Positions 25,494-34,691 are shown, numbered from the stretch's first letter. The stretch: 64,000 nucleotides of DNA from Micromonospora matsumotoense (GCF_900091525.1 NZ_FMCU01000014.1:124682-188681), one strand, 5' to 3'. Notes: a model not told the origin generated them from the letters alone. A program made the numbers and translations.

Positions 25494-27239
25494 TCACCGC
25501 TGGGTGCCCGCCGAGATCGTGCTCCGCCACGCCTGCTTCCCCGTGCCGGCGTCGACCGCCACCACCGTCAGCCGGTCGTCGGGCAGCTGATCGGCCAGGT
25601 AGGCGCGATCATCGACCACGCTGGTGAACATCGCCGTCGGCCGGTCCCCGTCGGCGGCGGGCCGGGCCACCTGGGTGAGGGTGTGGAACTCCAGCGCCGG
25701 ATAGCGGTCCCGGGTGAACCAGAGCGCCGCCGCGCCGAGCACGCCGAGCAGCGCCAGGCCCGCGCCGAGCCCGATCCACCAGCCCCGACGCCCGCGCCGC
25801 GCCGGCAGGTGGCCCGCGGCGGGATGACCGACGCCGCCGGACGCCACCACCGGGGGATGACCGCCCTGACCCGGTGCACCGGCCGGGACGGGGCGGAAAG
25901 GTGCCGTGCCGGCCAGCGTCCCGCCCGCCTCCGTGGCCGGCAGGGTGCCGGGTGGTCCGACGGGCCCGGGCGTCCACCCGGCCGGTGCGGGTGCGGTGCG
26001 GGGTGTGTCCGCCGGCCCGGCGGTGGCGTGCGCGGCGACCGGCGACGGAGGTGCCGCAGCGGGGGCCGCCACGACGGCCGGACCGGGGCGGTTGCCCGGA
26101 CGGGGCAGCGGCAGGTCGGTGAGCGCGCCCTCGGCCACCGGCAACTCGGGCTGTTCCAGCACGGTCGGCGCGACGCCCAACTCGGCGTGGAGCAGCCGGG
26201 CGACCAGCGGGACCCGGGACGATCCGCCGACGAGGAAGAGCCCGGCGAGCCGGTCCGGGGTGAGCCCCGCCTCGGCGACCACCTCCCGGGTACGGGCGAC
26301 GGCCCGCCGCAGCAGGGGAGTGGCGAGTCGTTCCAGGTCCTCGCGGGTGAGCGGGACGGCGGTCTCCAGGCCGGGCACCGCGACCGGTGCCACCGCGACC
26401 CGGGACAGCATCTCCTTCGCCCCGCGGACGTTGTCCCACAGCTGCTGCCGGTCCCGCCACTGCCCGGTCGTCTCCGGCCGGGTCAGCCGGCCCCACAGCG
26501 CCGCCTGCGCGTCGCCGAGCAGCTCACCGAGCCGGGCGAGCAGGGCGGCGTCGAGGTCCAGCCCGCCGAGGTCGGCCATCCCGCCGGTGGCGATCACCGT
26601 GAAGCCCGAGTCACCCCACGGGTCGGCGCCCTCGTTGCGGACGACCGCCACGTCCAGGGTGCCGCCGCCGAAGTCGAACACCGCGACCGACTCGCCCACC
26701 GGCACCGGTCGCCGTAGCACCTCGGTGTAGTAGCGGGCCGCCGCGACCGGCTCCCGTAGCAGCCGGGTGCCGACCGGCACCGGGCCGGACAGGGTGTGCT
26801 CGGCGGCCGACGGCCAGCCGGCCAGGGTCAACGCGTCGTGCAACACCTGCCGCCGGGGGGCCTCCCAGGCGGCGGGGTAGGTGAGCACCGCCGGGGGCAG
26901 GAACCCCACCGTCGCCACCGCCTGCGCGGCGACCGCCCACAGGGTCGCGGCCAGCAGCTCCGCCGGGGTGTACGACCGGTCACCCAGGGGGACCGTCGAG
27001 TCGTCCACCCGACGTTTCGGGTTCGGCTCGTAGCGCGTCGGGTCCGCCTGGGCCAGGCGCTGGGCATCCCGGCCGACGTGCAGCCGGCCGTCGGTGTCGG
27101 CGTAGACCCCGGAGGGGAGGATCGGCTGACCGTCGACGAGCAACGGCCGGGTCCGCCCGTCCGGCCAGCGCAGCACGGCCACGGTGTTGGAGGTGCCCAG
27201 GTCGATGCCGAGGGCGTATCCGTCCTGCTGGCCTGCCAT
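25494..27239 (-). CDS. Hsp70-like ATPase with membrane segment and start of a beta-propeller
   Basis: A 581-residue product. Residues ~8-360 form an actin/Hsp70 nucleotide-binding domain: LGIDLGTSNTVAVLRW (phosphate 1), VAVFDFGGGTLDVAVVR (phosphate 2) and GLFLVGGSSRVPLVARLL (adenosine). There is no DnaK-type substrate domain. Instead an Ala/Pro/Gly linker leads to a membrane helix (WWIGLGAGLALLGVLGAAAL) and the first blades of an extracytoplasmic PQQ-like propeller, interrupted by the TGA at 25494. ATG 27239 follows GGTGGAGG. The intact form would couple a cytoplasmic ATPase to an outside sensor or binding domain. Function unknown. Confidence 0.8.
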   Translation of the reverse strand: MAGQQDGYALGIDLGTSNTVAVLRWPDGRTRPLLVDGQPILPSGVYADTDGRLHVGRDAQRLAQADPTRYEPNPKRRVDDSTVPLGDRSYTPAELLAATLWAVAAQAVATVGFLPPAVLTYPAAWEAPRRQVLHDALTLAGWPSAAEHTLSGPVPVGTRLLREPVAAARYYTEVLRRPVPVGESVAVFDFGGGTLDVAVVRNEGADPWGDSGFTVIATGGMADLGGLDLDAALLARLGELLGDAQAALWGRLTRPETTGQWRDRQQLWDNVRGAKEMLSRVAVAPVAVPGLETAVPLTREDLERLATPLLRRAVARTREVVAEAGLTPDRLAGLFLVGGSSRVPLVARLLHAELGVAPTVLEQPELPVAEGALTDLPLPRPGNRPGPAVVAAPAAAPPSPVAAHATAGPADTPRTAPAPAGWTPGPVGPPGTLPATEAGGTLAGTAPFRPVPAGAPGQGGHPPVVASGGVGHPAAGHLPARRGRRGWWIGLGAGLALLGVLGAAALWFTRDRYPALEFHTLTQVARPAADGDRPTAMFTSVVDDRAYLADQLPDDRLTVVAVDAGTGKQAWRSTISAGTQR

Positions 27240-27367
27240 CCGTCGCTACCTCCACCGGGACGAGGGGATGCCCGGTCCCGCATGGTACGCAGCCCGTGCC
27301 GCCCCGGCGTCGGCCGTGTTCCCTGACGTCGTGGCCCCGGCCACGACCGCCGGTTCGCCCGGCCCGC

Positions 27368-28231
27368 TCAGCCCCGACGGCCCGGTTCGGGAGGCGGGAT
27401 CTCGTCGGTGTACGCGCCGGCCGGCCCCGCGTAACGCACCCCGTCGCGGTACGGCGAGGCGTTCGCGGTGCACCCGTGCAGGCCCAGCGTCTGCTGCTGC
27501 ATCACCGGTGCGGGTCGGCCCCGCCCCGGGCACCGCTCGTGGCCGTGGCCGAGCCGGTGCCCGACCTCGTGGTTGACCACGTACCGTCGGTAGGTGGTCA
27601 GGCTCGCGCCGTAGCGGGGCACCCCCTTCACCCAGCGCGCCACGTGGATCACCACCCGGTCGCCGTTGCGGCACGAGGTGTAGCCGTCCGCCGCGTCCCC
27701 GCACAAGTCGTCCCGGGTGCCCGGGGTGGCCAGGTGGACGGTGAAGTCGGCGGGCCCGCCGGGGCCGACCCGCCACAGCCGCAGCGTCCCGCCCGTGGTC
27801 CATCCCTGCGGGGCCGTCAACGTCGCGCTGACCTCGGCCGCGAACTCCGCCACCGGCAGTCCCCGGATGTCGCGCTCGACGGCGACCCGGTACCGCAGCA
27901 GCCGGCCGGTTCCCGCCGGGGCCGCCGGCTCACCGGCCGCCACCTGCCAGCGGTTGCCCCCGTCCGCCGGATAGCTGATCGCGGCCGGCCCGGATACGAG
28001 CGGCGTCGACCCGGCCGCCATGCCGGGCCCGGGAGATGCGGCCGACGGGGTGGTCGGACCCGCCGTGGCCCGGTCGGTGCCGCCCGCCCGGTCCGTGGTG
28101 CCCCGGTCCGTGGTGCCCCGGTCTGCGGTGGCCGGCGTCCCGCAGCCGGGCAGCAATCCCGCCACCAGCAGTGCCATCGCCGATCGACCGATCAGGGCGC
28201 GGCCCGAGCGGGCGGTAGCCTTCCTCGTCAT
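27368..28231 (-). CDS. DUF3152 lipoprotein with metalloprotease-like zinc motif
   Basis: A 287-residue exported protein. The N-terminus MTRKATARSGRALIG runs into a signal with lipobox-like LLPGC; then comes a Thr/Asp/Arg-rich linker with a short internal repeat (DRGTTDRGTTDR) and the DUF3152 domain. The latter holds HEVGHRLGHGHERC, the HExxHxxGxxH zinc motif of metzincin-like peptidases, plus several Cys for disulfides. ATG 28231 follows GGAGGGGACACC. It is divergent from the sigma factor gene. Activity has not been shown for the family as far as I know. Confidence 0.8.
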   Translation of the reverse strand: MTRKATARSGRALIGRSAMALLVAGLLPGCGTPATADRGTTDRGTTDRAGGTDRATAGPTTPSAASPGPGMAAGSTPLVSGPAAISYPADGGNRWQVAAGEPAAPAGTGRLLRYRVAVERDIRGLPVAEFAAEVSATLTAPQGWTTGGTLRLWRVGPGGPADFTVHLATPGTRDDLCGDAADGYTSCRNGDRVVIHVARWVKGVPRYGASLTTYRRYVVNHEVGHRLGHGHERCPGRGRPAPVMQQQTLGLHGCTANASPYRDGVRYAGPAGAYTDEIPPPEPGRRG

Positions 28232-28371
28232 GGTGTCCCCTCCGCCCCGCGCCGGTCGGCGCTGGGCAGCGGGAAGGACGAGCGGCCCGGCAGAACAGTT
28301 GACGCCCGTCGGACTCAACCTTTCGGCCGCCCCGCCCGTCCTGTCCGTCGTGGGAAGCGGGAAGAGTGGGC

Positions 28372-28869
28372 ATGGCCCGGGGTGACGCCGAGTTCGTCGA
28401 GTTCGCCCGGTCCGCCTCGGGGCGGCTGACGCACGCCGCGTTCCTGATGACCGGCAACCACCACCAGGCCGAGGACGCCGCGCAGACCGCCCTGGTCCGC
28501 ACGTACGCCTCCTGGTCCCGGATCCGCGACGAGGACGCCTACGGGTACGCCCGGACGGTGCTGGTCAACCACCTGGTCGACGGCTGGCGGCGGCCGATCC
28601 GCGAGTACCCCACCGACGACCTGCCCGAGCAGCGGCGCGGCGACGTCGCCGACGAGGTGGCCACCCGCCGCTGGCTGCTCGACATCCTCGGCACGCTCAG
28701 CCCCCGCGAGCGGGCCATCGTCGTGCTCCGCCACTACTTCGACCTCCCGGAGGCACAGGTGGCCCGCGAACTGGGCGTCTCGCTCGGCACGGTGAAGAGC
28801 ACCGGTTCCCGGGCGTTGCAGAAGCTGCGCGCCACCGGGACCCCGCAGGCCCAGGGGACCTGCCGATGA
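28372..28869 (+). CDS. SigE-family ECF sigma factor
   Basis: A 165-residue sigma factor with the compact layout of the actinobacterial SigE-family group: EFVEFARSASGRLTHAAFLM, then GNHHQAEDAAQTALVRTYAS (region 2), and LGTLSPRERAIVVLRHYFDL with ARELGVSLGTVKSTGSRAL (region 4). GTG 28366 is an alternative start two codons upstream. Its stop overlaps the ATG of the partner membrane protein. It would respond to a signal sensed by that partner. Confidence 0.85.
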   Translation: MARGDAEFVEFARSASGRLTHAAFLMTGNHHQAEDAAQTALVRTYASWSRIRDEDAYGYARTVLVNHLVDGWRRPIREYPTDDLPEQRRGDVADEVATRRWLLDILGTLSPRERAIVVLRHYFDLPEAQVARELGVSLGTVKSTGSRALQKLRATGTPQAQGTCR

Positions 28870-29624
28870 ACGAGCTGGAGCAACTCCGCCGGGCGATGCG
28901 GGCGACCGAACGGCCGTACCACGACGATCTCGACCTGACCGTGATCATGCGTGACGGCCGGCGGCTGCGCCGACGCCGCCGGCTCGCCGGGGCGGGCACG
29001 GCGGCGCTGGTCTCCGTGCTGCTGGTCGGCGGCATCGGGCTCGGCGTGCGGTGGACCCGGCCGTCGACGCCGGACCAGCCGCCCGGCTCCGCCGTCACCG
29101 GCCCCGCCGCCCCGCCCTCGGCCACGCCACCGCCCACCCGGCTGATTACCCCACCCCCGACCGTCGGGGCATCCGGCCGGGAGTTCCTCGGTGCCGTGGT
29201 GGGCACCGGCATCCGGTACGGCACCGACGAGCGGGTGTTCTACGTCGTCGCGGTCGACCTGCCGGAGGCACCCGGGGTGACGATCGGGTTGATGGCCGGT
29301 CGCCGCACCCCGGCCGGCGAGCTGGTCGACGACATCGTGATCAACGACGTGCGGGGCACCGATCGGAGGCCGGGCTTCCACGAGATCGGCTACGACGACG
29401 CGGCCCCCTCGGACCCCCGCCCGGCGGTGCCCACCTTCGGATACTTCGTCGGGCCGGCGACCCGGATCGTCGGCACCGCCGGCGGGCGGCAGGTCGAGGC
29501 CCGGTTGGCCCGTTGGAGCACGGACCCGGACCTGGTGGTCTTCTGGTTCGACCCGGTCGACCTGGCCCCCGGCGTACGCCTGGACGGCATCGTCGCCCGC
29601 GACGCCGAGGGCCGGCTGCTCTGA
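28866..29624 (+). CDS. single-pass membrane protein, putative sigma-factor regulator
   Basis: A 252-residue protein coupled to the sigma gene by ATGA. Cytoplasmic residues 1-~40 include a conserved-looking amphipathic helix (ELEQLRRAMRATERPY) and an Arg cluster. The membrane segment (AGTAALVSVLLVGGIGLGV) is followed by a Pro/Thr linker and a beta-rich outside domain. The layout is that of membrane anti-sigma proteins paired with SigE-family factors. No zinc motif. Ligand unknown. Confidence 0.75.
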   Translation: MNELEQLRRAMRATERPYHDDLDLTVIMRDGRRLRRRRRLAGAGTAALVSVLLVGGIGLGVRWTRPSTPDQPPGSAVTGPAAPPSATPPPTRLITPPPTVGASGREFLGAVVGTGIRYGTDERVFYVVAVDLPEAPGVTIGLMAGRRTPAGELVDDIVINDVRGTDRRPGFHEIGYDDAAPSDPRPAVPTFGYFVGPATRIVGTAGGRQVEARLARWSTDPDLVVFWFDPVDLAPGVRLDGIVARDAEGRLL

Positions 29625-29830
29625 TCGGGTCGAGAACCGGCGGGGTCAGCCGGTGGTGACGGTCGCCCGGTTGATGACGATCCTCTTCTTCGGGTGCCCG
29701 CCGCCGTTGCCCCGGCCGAGATCTTCGTCGCGGTCGAGTTGGGGGCACCCTTTCGCTGTCGTCTAGCCACTCGACCACCCGTAGCAACCGGCTGCTCCGC
29801 TCGGCCGTAAAAAGTGGCGGCCCCGATGGC

Positions 29831-31036
29831 TCAACCGCACAGGATCCGGACGACCACCGTGCGGTTCTGCGCCGCCGGGCCGGGCAGGAGTTCACCGTTC
29901 GGTCCCCGGTCCGGTCGTCGGTTCGGCCAGTGGTCGCCCACCCCCTTGCTGGAGACCCGCCCCGGCGGCACGCCGAGGTCCCGCAGGACCGCCTCGACCG
30001 CCCTGGCCCGGTCCCGGGACAGCGACAGCCGGCCCGGTTCGGTGCCGGCCGAGGAGGTGGTGCCGATCAGCTCCACAGTGGATTTGCGCTGCGCGAGCAG
30101 CGCGGCGAGCTTGGTCAGGGCGGCGCGGGCCGCCTTCGGGTCCCGGAACCTCGCCGAGTCGGGGACGAAGCCGACTGCACCCTCGTCGGGCAGGACGGTG
30201 TCGCCGCACGGGGCGAAGGGCGGGATCGCGGCGACCGGCACCACGCTGACCGGTGGCGAGTCGATGCCGCTGCGGGTGCCGTTGGGCGACTCCCGCAGTT
30301 CCACGCAGCGGGCGCCGCCGGCCTTGGCGACGGCGGTCCAGAGCTCGACCACGTGCCGTCGCCGGGCCACGTCCAACTCCGCCTGCGGCGGCGCGGTGTC
30401 ACCCACCCCGACCAGCAGGACGTGCCGGTCGGTGAGGTCCGGCAGCGAGTCGGACCGGCGGAGGAACTCGACCACCTCGGTGGGATCGGCGTCCAGCGTT
30501 CCCCTGGTGCGGAAGTCCAACGGCGCGGTGGTCTGTAGCCCGGAGTCCACCAGGACGACCGTGTCACCGGGCCCCACCTGCGCGGCGGCGACGTCCAGCG
30601 CCTTCAGCACGTCGGCCTCTGGCTCGTCGGCCTGCATCTTGGCGACGTACTGACGCAGCCCGTCGAGCCACCGGGCCAGGTCCTTCTCGTACTTGTTGCC
30701 GTTCTCCGCCTTGCTGTCGAAGACCTGCGGCCCCAGGTCCACGTCGGCGCGTCCGTCGACCTGGACCACGGACACCCCCTTGTGCTTGCGGGCGGCGCTG
30801 CGGGCGAGATCCTCGACCAGTTCGGGGAGGGCGGGCGTCGGGCTGTTCGCCCGGGCCCCGATGGCGAGGGACATGGCCACGCCCGACGGCAGGCAACCGG
30901 CCTCGACCGGCTCCTCTTTGGGGGGGTCGTCGCACCCGGTGAGGACGGCGGCGGCGAGCAGCAGGCCCGCGACGAGGGCCACCCGGCGCGGCCGGACGGT
31001 TCGGGACCGGCTGTGCGGCGAGAGAAGAAAAGCCAT
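29831..31036 (-). CDS. OmpA-domain lipoprotein
   Basis: A 401-residue exported lipoprotein: signal with lipobox (LLLAAAVLTGC, Cys ~34), a VWA-like alpha/beta region with DTVVLVDSGLQTTAPLD, and a C-terminal OmpA-like domain (residues ~290-400: FVPDSARFRDPKAARAALT, GTTSSAGTEPGRLSLSRDRA, and RAVEAVLRDLGVPP). In the OmpA family the Asp and Arg of this domain bind peptidoglycan; here the SRDRARAVEAVL helix is kept. It is the last gene of a five-gene cassette, three bases after its neighbour. It would tie the complex to the cell wall. Confidence 0.8.
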   Translation of the reverse strand: MAFLLSPHSRSRTVRPRRVALVAGLLLAAAVLTGCDDPPKEEPVEAGCLPSGVAMSLAIGARANSPTPALPELVEDLARSAARKHKGVSVVQVDGRADVDLGPQVFDSKAENGNKYEKDLARWLDGLRQYVAKMQADEPEADVLKALDVAAAQVGPGDTVVLVDSGLQTTAPLDFRTRGTLDADPTEVVEFLRRSDSLPDLTDRHVLLVGVGDTAPPQAELDVARRRHVVELWTAVAKAGGARCVELRESPNGTRSGIDSPPVSVVPVAAIPPFAPCGDTVLPDEGAVGFVPDSARFRDPKAARAALTKLAALLAQRKSTVELIGTTSSAGTEPGRLSLSRDRARAVEAVLRDLGVPPGRVSSKGVGDHWPNRRPDRGPNGELLPGPAAQNRTVVVRILCG

Positions 31037-31038
31037 GG

Positions 31039-32097
31039 TCAGCTCCGGTGCTGGTAGGAGTTGTGGGGTGCGCCGTCCGGGGGAGCGGCGCTGTCCGAGG
31101 GGGAGGTGCCCGTCGGGAGCGGCCCGCTCCGAGCGGTCGGCTGTCCGGCGGCACCGGTCGCGCCGGCCTTCGGGCCACCGCCGGACGGGTCCGGGGTGCG
31201 TCGTGGAACAGCGATGTGCTGCGGAACCGGGGTGCGTTGCGGGTCCGGGTCGACCGGCCGGAGATCGCGGTACGGCGACGGCACCGGGTCGGGGTGCCGG
31301 TCCGGCGCGAAGAGCCCGTCGGTGGTGGCCGGGTCCTGGCCGGCCGCCGCCATCCGCTGCCGGGCCAGTTGCTTGAGTTCCTCGGCCAGGGCCAGCCGCT
31401 TCGCGCGGGCCGCCGCGTGGGCGGCTTCGGTGCGTGCCCACTCGTGGTAGCGCTGCCGGTGCTGGGAGACGAGCTTCTCGTGCGCCTCCACCCGCCGTTC
31501 GGCGAGCTTGCGGGCCCGGGCCAGTCGCCGGCTGCTGCGGTGGTAGGCGTGGGCGGGCGAGTTGTGGTTCCAGTAGGCGATCACCGCTGCCGCCGCCCCG
31601 GTGCCGAAGTACAGCGCGAGGAAGAGCAACGCCAGCATCTGCGCCGTCCGGGAGCCCTCCCCGCCGCCGCCGGACCCGCCGAAGGTGGCGCCGCTGTCCT
31701 CGTCGGCCAGCAGCAGCCGGGAGACGAAGGCGGCGATGCCCAGCAGGGCCCATCCGGCCAGGCAGACGTACAGCGCCAGCGAACGGGCGCCGGACGCCCG
31801 CTGGTCGAGGTCGCGGTAGATCCGCCCGCAGCCGTGCGCGAGCAGCAGCGCCACGGCGGTGAACCCGGCGACCAGCATGTACAGCAGGTAGGGCTGGTCG
31901 TTGAGCCCGGCGGACAGGGCGTTGTAGAAGGCTGCGACGTCGGCGCCGGCGGCCAGCACCAGGACGCCCACCTCGGCCACGCCGCCGAGTGCGGTACCCG
32001 GGCGGCCGGTGAACAACGCCGTGTCGACGTACCGGCCGCCGGGCATGCTGCTGCGGGGCGGCGGGTCGCCGGCGCCGGTGGTGATCGTGCTGGTCAT
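31039..32097 (-). CDS. four-TM protein with cytoplasmic coiled-coil tail
   Basis: A 352-residue membrane protein. Four hydrophobic segments lie at ~35-60, 70-92, 108-130 and 155-175 (for example LLYMLVAGFTAVALLL and MLALLFLALYFGTGAAAAVI). They are followed by ~80 residues of Arg/Ala/Glu heptads (RLARARKLAERRVEAHEKLV, then EELKQLARQRMAAAG) and a Pro-rich disordered tail. The ATG follows the previous stop by one base (TGACATG). The shape recalls ion-channel or motor-stator subunits with long cytoplasmic tails, but I see no MotA motif. Function unknown. Confidence 0.7.
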   Translation of the reverse strand: MTSTITTGAGDPPPRSSMPGGRYVDTALFTGRPGTALGGVAEVGVLVLAAGADVAAFYNALSAGLNDQPYLLYMLVAGFTAVALLLAHGCGRIYRDLDQRASGARSLALYVCLAGWALLGIAAFVSRLLLADEDSGATFGGSGGGGEGSRTAQMLALLFLALYFGTGAAAAVIAYWNHNSPAHAYHRSSRRLARARKLAERRVEAHEKLVSQHRQRYHEWARTEAAHAAARAKRLALAEELKQLARQRMAAAGQDPATTDGLFAPDRHPDPVPSPYRDLRPVDPDPQRTPVPQHIAVPRRTPDPSGGGPKAGATGAAGQPTARSGPLPTGTSPSDSAAPPDGAPHNSYQHRS

Positions 32098-32098
32098 G

Positions 32099-32578
32099 TC
32101 ATCCCTCCCTGACGCGTCGGTCGACGGGACCGGGTTCGCCGGCCAGCAGGGTGCGGGCCAGTTCGTGGTTCTCCCGGGCCAGTCGGAGCTGGTCGAGCGC
32201 GCCCTCGCAGGCCACCCGCAGCCGTTCCTGCCTCGGCATGACCTCGCCGACCAGGGCGTCCACCACCGTGAGGGCATTGAGGCGCTCGGTCTCGATGTCG
32301 GCGAGCCACCCGTCGGCCCAGTAATTGATCATGTTGTCGAGTGCTGCCCCGGTGCCCTCGTCGGTGCCGCGCGGGGCCAGCTCCGCGACGAGCCGGGACA
32401 CCCGCTCACGGGCCGCCGCGGCGTCGCGTTCGTGCTGCGGGTCCGGGTCCAGCGGTTTCGGGGCGTCGATGCGCAGCGGACCGGTCGTGGGGTCGGTGGG
32501 CCGGCGTGGGGTGGTGGAGCGGCGACGCGACAGCATCGCGCGGATCGCCCGATCGGTACGGTTCCACAGCGTCTTCAT
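32099..32578 (-). CDS. hypothetical helical protein of the VWA/OmpA cassette
   Basis: A 159-residue, mostly helical cytoplasmic protein: basic N-terminus (MKTLWNRTDRAIRAMLSRRR), a Pro/Asp linker, then helices with MINYWADGWLADIETERLN and LDQLRLARENHELARTLL. ATG 32578 has GAGGAGCGA at a good distance. A GTG at 32596 overlaps the upstream stop and is an alternative. No known family. Confidence 0.6.
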   Translation of the reverse strand: MKTLWNRTDRAIRAMLSRRRSTTPRRPTDPTTGPLRIDAPKPLDPDPQHERDAAAARERVSRLVAELAPRGTDEGTGAALDNMINYWADGWLADIETERLNALTVVDALVGEVMPRQERLRVACEGALDQLRLARENHELARTLLAGEPGPVDRRVREG

Positions 32579-32592
32579 GGGGTTCTCGCTCC

Positions 32593-33366
32593 TCACGTCG
32601 GTTCCGGTCGTGCCCCGGCGGCGGTGCCGGCGGTCACTCGCTCGCCCGCCGGGTCGATCCAGCCCGGCACCTCGGGTCCGCCCGGTCGTAGCGTGCGATT
32701 GAGCTGCTCACCGGCGGGGTGCTTGCGGACCAGCCGCTGCCAGTAGCTGCCGATGCGCCGCCAGGAGTGCTCGTGGATGCGGCGGGCCCGGGCCGCCGCG
32801 ACGCTCTGGCTCCGGGCGATCCGCTCCTGCAGCTCCGCCCGCGTCTGCCGGAGCCGCACCAGTGCCTCCTCGGCCTCCTGGCGGTGCGCCTCCAACCTGG
32901 CCCGCCGCTCCAGGTACGGGGCCAGCCGGCGCTTGCGGACGACCGACTCGTCGGTGTCGGTCTCGCCGACCCGTCGTGCCCTCAGCTCGTCCTCGGTCGG
33001 TGCCTTCAGGTCTCTCAGCGCCTCCTGTGCCCGGGTCAGGGCACGTTCCGCCTCCACGAGCTGCGCCCCGGCCCGCGCGAGCTGGTACGCCGGTTCGGCG
33101 ACCTCCTGCTGGAGGTGCACCAGTTCGTGGTGCATGGCGTCGTTCGCCATTCGGCGAAGCTTCTCCAGGTGCGGCGTGAAGGCGGCGGACCGGCCGTGGG
33201 GCGGCTCGGTGGGGTCGGGGTCCGGTGCCACGGCGGGCAGTCCGGCGCGGGCGTCCTGGCGGCCGTTCCACCAGTCGGCGATCCGGGCCGTGATGCGGTA
33301 GCGGATCGGGTCCGCCGGTCTGCGGTCCCAATGCGGGTGGGACAGGGCTGCTGTCTGACGTGCCAT
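32593..33366 (-). CDS. coiled-coil protein of the VWA/OmpA cassette
   Basis: A 257-residue soluble protein. The middle (residues ~65-205) is a long helical region with heptads: LEKLRRMANDAMHHELVHLQ, AGAQLVEAERALTRAQEALR and RRARLEAHRQEAEEALVRLR. It has the composition of a PspA-like or scaffold coiled coil, though family membership is not clear. ATG 33366 follows GAAGGAGACG. Tight spacing to its neighbours suggests one transcript. It may bridge the VWA and membrane subunits. Confidence 0.65.
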   Translation of the reverse strand: MARQTAALSHPHWDRRPADPIRYRITARIADWWNGRQDARAGLPAVAPDPDPTEPPHGRSAAFTPHLEKLRRMANDAMHHELVHLQQEVAEPAYQLARAGAQLVEAERALTRAQEALRDLKAPTEDELRARRVGETDTDESVVRKRRLAPYLERRARLEAHRQEAEEALVRLRQTRAELQERIARSQSVAAARARRIHEHSWRRIGSYWQRLVRKHPAGEQLNRTLRPGGPEVPGWIDPAGERVTAGTAAGARPEPT

Positions 33367-33411
33367 GGGAGCGTCTCCTTCGGGTGTGCGGTGGGCTCGC
33401 CGGGTGTCCGC

Positions 33412-34218
33412 TCAGGGGCGATCGGTCTCGATCTTGCGGTGGCGCAGTTCGACGCCGAGGAGTTCGGCGAAGACCTGGCCGAAGATGACGCCGAGGCGAC
33501 GGGCGTCGGTGAACCGGCGCACCACCACCCCGTCCAGGACGTCACCGGTGAACGCGCCGGGCCGGCCACCCGCCAGGCCGGGCACCACCAGGTACATCCG
33601 GGTGTAGGCGCCGTCGACCAGCGCGCCGCGCAGCTCGGCCGGATCGTCGTGCACCTCCCCGTCGGTGATGGCGACGAGGGCCCGCGCGGCGCAGGTGCGG
33701 TCGGCCCGACGGTCCGCGGCGGTCAGGGCCCGGATCGCGGGCGCCATCAACGTGCCGTCGCCGGGTGCGGGTGCGGGCCGGCGGGCCGGTAGCGCGTGCA
33801 ACGACGTCGGCGGCATGGTCACCCCGGTGGTGCCGCTGAACACCGCCTCGGCCAGTTGGTCGCTGGCCTCCAGTTCCCGTTGGGCGAACTGGAAGAGCTG
33901 GTCGACCGCCTGCTCGCGCAACGCCGTGTACTGCGTCATCGAACCGGACACATCCTGGATCTCGTCGATGCAGACCGGTCCGGCGACCTTCCGGGCCCCC
34001 TCCAGGACCGCCTGGTCGAGGCTGGCCGGTGGGCCCAGCCAGTCGTGGATGCGCACCGCGCAGAAAGCCAGCAACGCCAGGACCAGCAGGGTGGTGAGCA
34101 GTGGACGGATCAACCGACGCCACCACGGCGGCCGGGTCGGCACCGCAACGTCGTCGAGTACGGCCCGACCGGGTACCGCCCGGCCGTCGGCAACGGCTGG
34201 TGTGCTCGTGAAACGCAT
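33412..34218 (-). CDS. membrane-anchored VWA-domain protein
   Basis: A 268-residue protein, first gene of the minus-strand cassette. One membrane segment (LIRPLLTTLLVLALLAFCAV, residues ~36-55) precedes a von Willebrand A-like domain with the MIDAS first motif as IQDVSGSMTQYTALR (D-x-S-G-S), a central Thr loop (SGTTGVTMPP) and ALVAITDGEVHDD as the Asp-containing third motif. Metal binding is therefore likely. VWA domains hold multi-protein complexes together. A 473-bp gap separates its start from the divergent Pycsar-like gene. Confidence 0.75.
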   Translation of the reverse strand: MRFTSTPAVADGRAVPGRAVLDDVAVPTRPPWWRRLIRPLLTTLLVLALLAFCAVRIHDWLGPPASLDQAVLEGARKVAGPVCIDEIQDVSGSMTQYTALREQAVDQLFQFAQRELEASDQLAEAVFSGTTGVTMPPTSLHALPARRPAPAPGDGTLMAPAIRALTAADRRADRTCAARALVAITDGEVHDDPAELRGALVDGAYTRMYLVVPGLAGGRPGAFTGDVLDGVVVRRFTDARRLGVIFGQVFAELLGVELRHRKIETDRP

Positions 34219-34691
34219 GGGCGATGCCTTTCGGAATGTCAGTCGGAATTGCGACAGAGTTCCGCTGGTGGGTGAATGGGGAAACGATGTCGAATGACCC
34301 TAGAGGCATGACCACCTCGACTGTCTACGCCGGACGCTCGCTTTCGGGTAACCGGTGCTGATGACTGGTCGAAGGTGACCCGGGAATCGATGTTCGGTGG
34401 AATTCGGATGTCCGGTCGGGGAGGGTGTCCGGCGGGAACGCGCGAACCCCGGGGGGAACTGATTCGGCAGCATCGCCGGGTCGGACGACCGACTACTGTT
34501 CGCGGCTGACGGAAATCTGTCTCTGGGCCGGGCCGGTGCGGTGTGCCGGCGCCCCGGCTGTGGGCGTACGGCATCGATGGCGCATGGATTCATGCTCGTG
34601 CCCGGCGGCGGCGGATGGTGCGTCAACTGACACATTCGGACCGTGTATTTCGACGCGGACGCGTACGGGAGTTGGCGGCACGCTGGGTGAC
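34219..34691. promoter_or_regulatory. divergent control region between VWA cassette and Pycsar-like genes
   Basis: 473 bases, AT-richer than both flanks, with no supportable gene. The frames that cross it differ in composition from the real genes. It should carry both promoters. I could not place -35/-10 pairs with confidence, and no palindrome like the one at 36027 is obvious. Confidence 0.45.

Noticed and set aside
24292..25590. Plus-strand frames opposite the propeller gene
   Set aside because: Produced by the 8-bp repeat and by antisense reading of conserved propeller blades.
29831..32097. ZorA/ZorB defence pair
   Set aside because: The OmpA domain fits ZorB loosely, but the four-TM protein shows no MotA/ExbB motif and no ZorC/ZorD genes are adjacent. 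Kept only as an analogy.
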